From: Halomonas sp. GD1P12
GTDB lineage: Bacteria > Pseudomonadota > Gammaproteobacteria > Pseudomonadales > Halomonadaceae
Direction: 5' to 3'
Assembly: GCF_025725645.1 (NCBI RefSeq)
Contig: NZ_CP107007.1
Span: 3,410,001-3,474,000 of the forward strand
Length of the DNA: 64,000 nucleotides
Shown: in pieces, positions 18,802-25,351 of the stretch
Layout: every line of letters starts with the position of its first letter
How positions within the stretch are numbered: the first letter of the stretch is position 1
Notes under the pieces: generated by a model
What the model was told of the DNA's origin: nothing
What the model saw: the letters and a program-made list of their open reading frames with translations, nothing else
Databases searched by the model: none
Position numbers and translations under genes: made by a program

Positions 18802-19609
18802 ACTGACCAAGCCAGGCATCGATTTCACGAATGACGGTCTCCGGGTGGGTCATGTGAGTGCAGTGCCCGACGCACGGTAGCTCCCGGAGCGTGCTCTGCG
18901 GCATGCGCGCATGCATATAGCGCCCCACCGCGGGGCTTGCCAGTGAGTCGACCTGGCTTTGCAGCAGCAGCGCCGGAGGCGTCACCCGGGGAAGCAGGTG
19001 CCGGTAGTCGGCGAAGAAGGTCGCCTTGGCGAATACCTTGGCCACGACCGGATCGGTGGAGCAGAAGCTTTCCGAGAGCTCGCCGATCAGCTGTTCCGAG
19101 CTTTCCGGGCCCATCACCAGCGGCGCCAGATAGTGAGCCCAGCCGATGTAGTTGCGATCCATCAGCTCGATCAGTTCTTCGAGATCGGCGCGCTCGAAGC
19201 CGCCCTGGTACTCCGGCCCCACGTTGAGAAAACAGGGCGAGGGGCAGATCATGATCTGGCTGGCAATACGCTCGGGGATCTCGAGCGCCGCCAGCTGCCC
19301 GATCGTGGCGCTGACGGAGTGGCCGACGAAATGAACGTCGCGTAAATCGAGCGTCTTACAGATCTCCACGACGTCCTGCGCGTAACCCTCCAGCGTGGCG
19401 TAGCGCGCCTGGCTGAACGCCGACAGCTGCGAGCGCCCCGAGCCGACGTAGTCGAACAGCACCAGCGTGTAGCGCTTTGAAAGCGTGGGCACGACGTACT
19501 GCCACACCCGCTGATCGCAGCCGAAGCCGTGGGCCAGCACGAGCGTTTTTGCCCCTTCTCCTGTCACGGTCACGTTATTGCGCGCCGTGATGGATGTCCT
19601 GTTCAGCAA
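18794..19609 (-). CDS. rsbQ: RsbQ-type alpha/beta hydrolase (sensor partner of PAS protein)
   Basis: A TTG start at 19609 after GAGGAG gives 271 residues; longer in-frame readings would overlap the upstream gene. With this start the triad falls at Ser98 (VGHSVSA), Asp221 (SQVDSL) and His249 (VGHCTHM), two residues from Ser96/Asp219/His247 of Bacillus RsbQ (269 aa). AHGFGCDQRVW is diagnostic. RsbQ-type hydrolases work with a PAS domain, presumably making or freeing its ligand. Here the partner is the immediately upstream PAS-GGDEF-EAL gene, whose stop lies 13 bp before this start. Confidence 0.88.
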   Translation of the reverse strand: MLNRTSITARNNVTVTGEGAKTLVLAHGFGCDQRVWQYVVPTLSKRYTLVLFDYVGSGRSQLSAFSQARYATLEGYAQDVVEICKTLDLRDVHFVGHSVSATIGQLAALEIPERIASQIMICPSPCFLNVGPEYQGGFERADLEELIELMDRNYIGWAHYLAPLVMGPESSEQLIGELSESFCSTDPVVAKVFAKATFFADYRHLLPRVTPPALLLQSQVDSLASPAVGRYMHARMPQSTLRELPCVGHCTHMTHPETVIREIDAWLGQSS

Positions 19610-19622
19610 ACCCGGTGACTCC

Positions 19623-21377
19623 TCAGTTATCCTGTGTGCCGTGCGCTTGTGTGCCGTACTTTTGATCAAACTCGCTGTGTGTCCACCGCTCAACCCAGCC
19701 GGGGAACTCGTCAGCGGGCATGGGGCGGGCGATATAGTAGCCCTGGCCCGCTTCGCAGCCCAGCGCCACCAGCTTTTGACTGTGCTGCAGCGTTTCCACC
19801 CCTTCGGCGATCACGCCGCACTCGAAAGCGCCGGCAAAGCCGATCACCCCCTTGAGGATCGCCAGGTCGCCGGGGCGAGTGAGCATGTTCTGCACGAAGC
19901 TGCGATCGATCTTGAGCGTATCCACGGGCAAGTCGCGCAGCTGGCTCAGGGAGGAGTAGCCGGTACCGAAATCGTCCAGCGACACCTTGAGCCCCAGCGC
20001 GCGGCAGGCGTTGATGATCATGGCCGCCTGCGCCGCATCCTCGATCGCGCTGGTTTCCAGCACCTCCAGTTCGATATTTGCTTTCGGCACCTCGGGTACG
20101 TCCGCCAGCATCGTGCCCAGCTCCTGCAAAAATTGCGGATGCTGTAAATGGTAGCCATCGATATTGATGCTGACGCTCAGGTTCAGGCCCTGTTCGCGCC
20201 ACGTCTGCATTTGCAGCAGCGCCGTCATGATCACCCAGCGCCCAAGCCGAATGCCGCTTGGCGTGTTCGAGAGCACCGGCAAAAACGCCTGCGGGCCCAG
20301 CAGGCCCTGCTCGGGATGCAGCCAGCGGATGAGCGCCTCGGCGCCCAGCACCTCCCCTGTTCGCATGTTGACCTTGGGTTGATAGAAGAGCCGAAACTGT
20401 TCGGCGACCAGCGCCTCGTCGAGGCCTGAAAGCGCGGCATGGCGTTCTTTCTGAACGATCTCGCCGTCGCTGTCGAAAAGGCAGACCTGGTTCTTGCCCG
20501 CCAGCTTGGCCTGATACATCGCCTGATCCGCTTGGCGAATCAGCTGGTCGGGCTCCAGCGTGTTGGACTGCGGATAAAACGTGATACCGATACTGGCCGA
20601 AAGACTCAGCGACACGCCATCGATCAATAGCGGCGCTGCCAGCCGTTGCGTCAGCCGGTTCCAGATCGGCTCATCCAGCGCCCGGGAAAAGCGGCCATCG
20701 AGCACCACGACGAATTCGTCGCCGCCGAACCGTGCGACCAGATCCTGCTGGCGCAGCGTGTCGGCCAAGCGCCTGGCGGCCTGCTGCAGCGCCTTGTCAC
20801 CGGTCTCGTGGCCATGGCGGTCGTTGATCGCCTTGAAGCCGTCCAGATCGATGAGCGCCAGCGCGAAACCGGCGCTCCCCGGGCGGGCGCAGTCGATCTT
20901 GTGATCCAGATGTTTGCTCAAGGCTGCCCGGTTGGGCAGCCCCGTCAGCGGATCGGCGTGCGAGAGCGAACGCAGAAGCGCCACCTTCTGCTCCAGCAGT
21001 TGCTGGGTCTTCTTCAGTTCCACGTAGAGCTGCTCGGAGCGCTGGGCATTGGCGATGCTCCAGAAACAGCGCTGACAGGCGTCATCGTGCACTGCGCTGA
21101 CCATCACCGGCAGGCTCTGGCCACTGGGCGACCTCATCGTCAAGCGAATCTCTTCGCACTGCCCCTCTCGCGCCAGCGCCGGAACGATGAACGACTCACA
21201 AAGAATCTGCGACGCCTTGCTGAAAAGATCGAACAGCTCCCTCCCCGCCAGCGCCGCGGGCGAGTGGCCATACTGCTCCATCATGTACTGATTGCTGTAA
21301 AGCACCCGGCGCCGCGCATCCGTCACCAGGCACCCCACCGGGAATTCATCTAACGAGAGCAGGCTGGGTGTGTACAT
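19623..21377 (-). CDS. PAS-GGDEF-EAL c-di-GMP protein, partner of RsbQ
   Basis: 584 residues, no membrane segment. PAS domain about residues 5-110, a short coiled coil 112-138, GGDEF domain with intact FGGDEF at 217-222, then EAL domain with GAEALIRW (EAL at 347-349), LDDFGTGYSSLSQL and IDRSF. Both c-di-GMP synthesis and breakdown motifs look competent, although the usual SxNLS motif of the EAL domain reads SINIDGYHL. Cotranscribed with the RsbQ-type hydrolase, so c-di-GMP turnover is probably gated by a small hydrophobic ligand supplied by RsbQ and read by the PAS domain. Confidence 0.9.
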   Translation of the reverse strand: MYTPSLLSLDEFPVGCLVTDARRRVLYSNQYMMEQYGHSPAALAGRELFDLFSKASQILCESFIVPALAREGQCEEIRLTMRSPSGQSLPVMVSAVHDDACQRCFWSIANAQRSEQLYVELKKTQQLLEQKVALLRSLSHADPLTGLPNRAALSKHLDHKIDCARPGSAGFALALIDLDGFKAINDRHGHETGDKALQQAARRLADTLRQQDLVARFGGDEFVVVLDGRFSRALDEPIWNRLTQRLAAPLLIDGVSLSLSASIGITFYPQSNTLEPDQLIRQADQAMYQAKLAGKNQVCLFDSDGEIVQKERHAALSGLDEALVAEQFRLFYQPKVNMRTGEVLGAEALIRWLHPEQGLLGPQAFLPVLSNTPSGIRLGRWVIMTALLQMQTWREQGLNLSVSINIDGYHLQHPQFLQELGTMLADVPEVPKANIELEVLETSAIEDAAQAAMIINACRALGLKVSLDDFGTGYSSLSQLRDLPVDTLKIDRSFVQNMLTRPGDLAILKGVIGFAGAFECGVIAEGVETLQHSQKLVALGCEAGQGYYIARPMPADEFPGWVERWTHSEFDQKYGTQAHGTQDN

Positions 21378-21792
21378 GGCGGCGCGGGCCTTAAAAACGA
21401 ACTGACGAGTTTAAATGGGGCGGCGATCATCCGGGGAAAAACGAGGTGTTCCATCGCGTCTGCCAACGTAAGGAATTGATACAATAGGGCAGGTTCTTAC
21501 TGATCCCCATATGCTCAATAAATTACTTTAACTCATATTAAAGAATGAGTAATCCTTCATCGAAACCGACGATCCGCAGGGCTTGATGTAGCGGCGATGT
21601 CGCCAAAAGAAATCCCCTGTTTAAAACGCGCGAGATTTTACAGCAGGTCAACAATTACCTTAGCGGTTCCTGCTAGAGCGGCAAAATCGGAGGCGCAAGA
21701 GGTATCGCCCGTTTTGAGAGGCAGCATACGAGCGGCTACCTTGTTTATCATGGCAACCCGCTCAAACGAGTCATCCAACGAGGAAAAGCTTC
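21378..21792. other. Intergenic region without a recognisable gene
   Basis: A stretch of about 415 bp with lower GC than its surroundings between the divergent PAS-GGDEF-EAL and yciI genes. It must hold both promoters. A short plus-strand reading frame at 21597-21830 runs out of frame into yciI, lacks a family signature and is not called. GAGGA just before 21793 is the yciI ribosome binding site. Confidence 0.5.
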
Positions 21793-22086
21793 ATGCAGTA
21801 TGTCATCACGGCCTACGACTTTACCGATGAAGACGCCCTTTCACGCCGAATGGCGAATCGTGAGGCGCATTTAGCAGGGGTTAAAAAGCTGATCGCACAA
21901 GGACGCTTTTTAAGCGGCGGTGCGATTCTGGATGACGAAGGGCAAATGATCGGCTCCACGATTCACGTCGCTTTCGAGAATCGTTCGGCGCTTGACGAGT
22001 GGATCGACCAGGATCCCTATACCCTGGGGCGAGTATGGGAAACCTTCGATATCCGCGAAGTACGCCTCGTGCCGGTCGACGCGTGA
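21793..22086 (+). CDS. YciI-like protein
   Basis: 97 residues spanning a YCII domain (YVITAYDFTDEDALSRRMANREAHLAGVKKLIAQG, then GGAILDDEG and WIDQDPYTLGRVWE). The His of REAHLAG and the Asp of DQDPY fit the conserved His/Asp pair of the family, thought to form an active-site-like cleft of unproven function. The 3' half of this gene is duplicated about 2.4 kb downstream as a broken copy. Confidence 0.85.
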   Translation: MQYVITAYDFTDEDALSRRMANREAHLAGVKKLIAQGRFLSGGAILDDEGQMIGSTIHVAFENRSALDEWIDQDPYTLGRVWETFDIREVRLVPVDA

Positions 22087-22105
22087 ACGTACTTCTCTAA
22101 AACGC

Positions 22106-22140
22106 CACCGCTCCGTCGGCATCGAGCCGATGGGGCGGTG
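22106..22140 (-). terminator. Terminator hairpin of PepSY-like gene, copy 1
   Basis: CACCGCTCCGTCGGC-atcga-GCCGATGGGGCGGTG folds into a long stem; reading the minus strand it is followed by GCGTTTTAG. It lies between the converging ends of yciI and the PepSY-like gene. The duplicate at 24503 has matched base changes in both arms that mostly preserve pairing. Confidence 0.65.
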
Positions 22141-22182
22141 AGAGCGCTATCGTAAAGCAGCGCTATGATTTACGCTCGGCGT

Positions 22183-22713
22183 TTACTGGTCGCCTTTGAA
22201 CTCGTCAAGGCCGTAGCTGCGCTCCATTTCGCGCTGGTCACCATCGAAGCCGCTGACGTCGACCGTACCGTCTTCATCAATGTCGATATCTTCGAAGCGG
22301 TCAAAACCGTCCTGGCTTGCGCGGTCGAGCACGCTGTTGAGCTGCTGCGCGTCCAGCCCCCAGGGCGCGACCTGGGTCGGGGTGGACGACTGCTCGTCCA
22401 GCCCCCAAGAGGCAACTTGGGTCTCGGTAGACGACTCGTGCATGACTTCCCCGCTTTCGACGTTAAGCGTCAGCTCATACCCTTGGCCGCCGGCATCCCA
22501 GCCTTCGACCTCAAACTCCATCGCGCCGCGTTCTTCATCGATTTGAATTTCACGAAACAAGGCGACACCGGCGTTGTTGGCTTGCTCAATCATGTTGGCA
22601 AACGCTGCCTGGTCGAGCGCTTGTTGGTAGTCGTCCTGCTCGGCCATGGCAGCTTGACCAAGACCCAGCGTGGCGATGGCGGTGATAGCGAGTGCGATTG
22701 CTGTCTTTTTCAT
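22183..22713 (-). CDS. Exported PepSY-like protein, copy 1
   Basis: 176 residues from the ATG at 22713 (AAAGG upstream). Signal peptide MKKTAIALAITAIATLGLG...AMAE. The mature protein is acidic. Residues about 40-85 (EQANNAGVALFREIQIDEE, then EVEGWDAGGQGYELTLN) read as a PepSY domain. The C-terminal part (LDRASQDGFDRFEDIDIDED, then SGFDGDQREME) looks like a second, degenerate PepSY unit. Between them a 15-residue element is repeated (TQVASWGLDEQSSTP / TQVAPWGLDAQQ). PepSY domains are often inhibitory or metal-linked periplasmic modules; function here unknown. A second copy lies at 24580. Confidence 0.75.
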   Translation of the reverse strand: MKKTAIALAITAIATLGLGQAAMAEQDDYQQALDQAAFANMIEQANNAGVALFREIQIDEERGAMEFEVEGWDAGGQGYELTLNVESGEVMHESSTETQVASWGLDEQSSTPTQVAPWGLDAQQLNSVLDRASQDGFDRFEDIDIDEDGTVDVSGFDGDQREMERSYGLDEFKGDQ

Positions 22714-23184
22714 GGTGACCATCCTTTTTCAATGAAATGACGCTTCGCTGTACAAGATAGCTTGTTGATGCTGGGCTGTCTCATTCAGTGGAGAGCACTC
22801 TACGGCGCGCTAACTTACTCGCGCGTGATGCATACGTTCACATTGCGTTCACACACCGAGACGTCACCTGCGGACTCGCTGTGCCTTGATTTTTTCATGC
22901 TGCACTCCGTTTGCCTCCTTATAGGCCGGAGAATATTGACGGCGCATGCACCTATTTTAGGGAATGGTTACGCAGGCAAACCGCTCCCTTACGTACGAAA
23001 ACTACAAATTTTGATAAAAGGTGAAAAATGACTCTTCGTTATTCGACTAATTAATCATATGAGCAAATGATCAACCCGCCTTATATTCATGCAATTGATA
23101 CACAAATTCGCGATACCAGCTTTAAACATGCAATCCATGCACGCCATAAATACCTTAAAAATACTATAAAATTTGAGTTTAGAT
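22714..23184. other. Low-GC intergenic region before NodD-type regulator
   Basis: About 470 bp holding the promoter of the PepSY-like gene (minus strand) and, in its AT-rich right half, the promoter of the LysR gene starting at 23185. Composition falls well below the surroundings from about 22980 onward. A plus-strand frame at 22762-23031 has no signature and is not called. Confidence 0.5.
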
Positions 23185-24090
23185 ATGCATTTCAACAAGT
23201 TGGACCTTAATCTACTGGTCGCCTTGGACCATATGCTAGCTCTTCAGTCGGTCAGCCAAGCGGCAGAGCGCATGAATCTTACCCAATCTGCCATGTCAAA
23301 CGCCTTGACAAGATTAAGAGGCTACTTCGACGACCCTCTCCTTGTTCAGGTAGGACGTCGAATGGAACTGACCCCCCGCGCGCAATCAATGAAGCACTCT
23401 GTACGCGATATTTTGGTACGTGTAGAGGCTACAGTATCGACAGATATCTTATTTGACCCGAGTCAATCTACCCGCAAATTTCGTATCATCCTATCGGATT
23501 TCGTCATGTCCACGTTGATCCCCAGGGTGCTAGAACTAATCGATATAAAGTCATCAGGTATTTCGTTCAGCTTTTTACCTCAGATTGAAACACCTCACTT
23601 AGCGATCGAAAAAGGCGATGCCGATCTGTTGGTGGCGCCTGAGCCACTCCTCTCGACCGAGCATCCTAATGAGCACCTTTTCAATGAAAGATACGTATGC
23701 ATAACGTGTGCTCAAAGCCGGCATCATGGCCAGGAAATGAACCTGGCACGCTACTGCGGCGCACGCCATGTAAAGATGGTACCTTCGACTGGAGCTGCAA
23801 CGTTTGAACAAAAGTGGGTTGAAAAACTGGGTATAGAACGCGACATCGCTTTAACCAGCTATACGTTTTCTTCGCTTCCTCACTTGATTATGGGCAGCGA
23901 CCGTATTGCCACTGTGCACGAGCAACTTGCAGAGACTTATAAAGAATCATTACCCATAGATATTCACCCTCTTCCCTTCGACATTCCTATGCTTGAAGAA
24001 CGTATTCAGTGGCATGCCTATCGTGATCAGGATCCCGGTATTCAATGGTTAGTAGAAATGATGAGGCGAGCAGCAAAGGAGCTTCTTTAA
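23185..24090 (+). CDS. NodD-like LysR-family regulator, low GC
   Basis: 301 residues from the ATG at 23185 (a TTG four codons upstream is possible). The N-terminus MHFNKLDLNLLVALDHML and HTH MNLTQSAMSNALTRLRGYFDDPL match the NodD/LinR/PcpR subgroup; the effector domain runs to the end. Base composition and codon choice are AT-richer than neighbours, and it sits between the two copies of a long direct repeat beside a transposase remnant, suggesting acquisition. No metabolic gene adjoins it, so its target is unclear. Confidence 0.85.
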   Translation: MHFNKLDLNLLVALDHMLALQSVSQAAERMNLTQSAMSNALTRLRGYFDDPLLVQVGRRMELTPRAQSMKHSVRDILVRVEATVSTDILFDPSQSTRKFRIILSDFVMSTLIPRVLELIDIKSSGISFSFLPQIETPHLAIEKGDADLLVAPEPLLSTEHPNEHLFNERYVCITCAQSRHHGQEMNLARYCGARHVKMVPSTGAATFEQKWVEKLGIERDIALTSYTFSSLPHLIMGSDRIATVHEQLAETYKESLPIDIHPLPFDIPMLEERIQWHAYRDQDPGIQWLVEMMRRAAKELL

Positions 24091-24326
24091 CCTATCGTCG
24101 CTTTCCTGAGGGGGCCATAAAATGATGATTGCCAAGGCATACCGTTATCGGTCAGCACTACTGTCAGGATATTAAAGGGACTCTTCTCTTCCACCCGCTT
24201 AATGAACGCCCGTGCATCTTTCATGGGCTGGCTGTGCCCGACTTTCCGATACACCCAGCACCCTGAACGATCAGTAGCCACGTACAGGTGTTTCTACTGC
24301 TCGGCAGGCATCTGGGGGAGGTGCTT
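24087..24326 (-). mobile_element. IS481-type transposase remnant
   Basis: Read on the minus strand, codons from 24326 to 24087 give KHLPQMPAEQ, an in-frame TAG, then KHLYVATDRSGCWVYRKV and, further on, NILTVVLTDNGMPW. This matches the catalytic core of IS481-family transposases (the xLPQM...YLFVAIDRATRWV stretch and the LTDNG of the DDE domain), truncated at both sides and interrupted by a stop. No inverted repeats are evident. Its 5' edge coincides with the point where the truncated yciI copy begins. Confidence 0.75.
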
Positions 24327-24483
24327 GGATGACGAAGGGCGCATGATCGGCTCTACGATTCACGTCAATTTCGAGAATCGTTCGGTGCTTGACGAGTGGA
24401 TCGACCAGGATCCCTATACCCTGGGACGAGTATGGGAAACCTTCGATATCCTCCAAGTACGCCTCGTGCCGGTCGACGCTTGA
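24325..24483 (+). pseudogene. Truncated yciI copy
   Basis: The last 52 codons of yciI are repeated here (DDEGRMIGSTIHVNFENRS, then WIDQDPYTLGRVWETFDI) with a few substitutions. The first 45 codons, including the conserved His region, are missing and replaced by the IS481-type remnant. Upstream in-frame codons are antisense transposase sequence, so no functional YciI protein is expected. Confidence 0.85.
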
Positions 24484-24502
24484 ACGTACTTCTCTAAAAC
24501 GC

Positions 24503-24537
24503 CACCGCCCCGTCGACATCGAGCCGACGGGGCGGTG
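24503..24537 (-). terminator. Terminator hairpin of PepSY-like gene, copy 2
   Basis: CACCGCCCCGTCGAC-atcga-GCCGACGGGGCGGTG, equivalent of the hairpin at 22106. The T-to-C change in the left arm and T-to-C change in the right arm keep the stem strong. Minus-strand continuation is GCGTTTTAG. Confidence 0.65.
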
Positions 24538-24579
24538 AGAGCGCTATCGTAAAGCAGCGCTATGATTTACGCTCGGCGT

Positions 24580-25065
24580 TTACTGGCCGCCTTTGAACTC
24601 GTCAAGGCCGTAGCTGCGCTCCATTTCGCGCTGGTCACCATCGAAGCCGCTGACGTCGACCGAGCCGTCCTCATCGAGGTCGATATCTTCGAAGCGGTCA
24701 AAACCGTCCTGGCTTGCGCGGTCGAGCACGCTGTTGAGCTGCTGCGCGTCCAGTCCCCAGGGCGCGACCTGGGTTGCGGTGGACGACTCGTGCATGACCT
24801 CACCGCTTTCGCCATTGAGCGTCAGCTCAAACGCTTGGCCATCGGCATCCCAGCCTTCGACTTCAAACTCCATCGTGCCGCGCTCTTCGTCGATCTGTAG
24901 CTCACGAAACGATGCAACACCGGCGCTTTCGGCTTGCTGGATCATGTCGGCAAACGCGGCCTGGTCGAGCGCTTCCTGATAGTCGTTCTGGTCGGCCATG
25001 GCGGCTTGGCCGAGACCCAGCGTGGCGGCGGCGGTAATAGCGATGGCGATTGCTGTCTTTTTCAT
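24580..25065 (-). CDS. Exported PepSY-like protein, copy 2
   Basis: 161 residues from the ATG at 25065, 15 residues shorter than copy 1 because it holds one instead of two TQVAPWGLD-type units. Signal peptide MKKTAIAIAITAAATLGLG...AMAD. The PepSY-like unit (QQAESAGVASFRELQIDEE, EVEGWDADGQAFELTLN) and the acidic second unit (LDRASQDGFDRFEDIDLDEDG) are both kept. The reading frame is intact and most differences from copy 1 are conservative, so this copy is probably still functional. Confidence 0.75.
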   Translation of the reverse strand: MKKTAIAIAITAAATLGLGQAAMADQNDYQEALDQAAFADMIQQAESAGVASFRELQIDEERGTMEFEVEGWDADGQAFELTLNGESGEVMHESSTATQVAPWGLDAQQLNSVLDRASQDGFDRFEDIDLDEDGSVDVSGFDGDQREMERSYGLDEFKGGQ

Positions 25066-25351
25066 GGTGATCATCCTTTTCAATGAAATGACGCTTCGCT
25101 GTACAAGATGCCTGTTGGTGCAGGGCTGTCTCATCCAGTGGTGATCACTCTACGGCGCACTACCTTACTCGAGCGTGATGCAGACGTTCATATTTTGTTC
25201 ACACTCCGCAACCTGGATTTCCCCTTCGCCACGCATGTGCGCAGGTCCCTGACAGCGGCGTTCATGCCTTGCAGAATTAAAGATCGTCGGTTACGGGTCG
25301 ATTTAATAGGCCGGGGGCATTTCACTTTTCTTACAGGTTACCGAGCGCTCA

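Larger units (their letters stand above)
21928..22854. repeat. Long direct repeat, copy 1 (3' yciI, hairpin, PepSY-like gene, its promoter)
   Basis: From CTGGATGACGAAG inside yciI to GTTCACAC upstream of the PepSY-like gene, this segment is closely matched by 24325-25204 in the same orientation. Copy 1 carries an extra 45 bp inside the PepSY-like gene. The two copies flank a NodD-type LysR gene and a transposase remnant. Confidence 0.85.
24325..25204. repeat. Long direct repeat, copy 2
   Basis: Second copy of 21928-22854, same orientation, shorter by roughly 47 bp because of one missing 45-bp unit inside the PepSY-like gene and small indels. The left boundary is exactly at the transposase remnant; the right boundary fades near GTTCACAC at 25197-25204. 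Confidence 0.85.

Noticed and set aside
21597..21830. Small plus-strand frame before yciI
   Set aside because: Overlaps the yciI start and its ribosome binding site in another frame; no recognisable family.
22200..22290. DIDEDGTVD segment of the PepSY-like protein as an EF-hand calcium loop
   Set aside because: The segment aligns better with the QIDEERGAMEF strand of the first PepSY unit, and the flanking helices of an EF-hand are not evident.
22762..23031. Small plus-strand frame in the low-GC gap
   Set aside because: No ribosome binding site or motif; overlaps the promoter of the PepSY-like gene.
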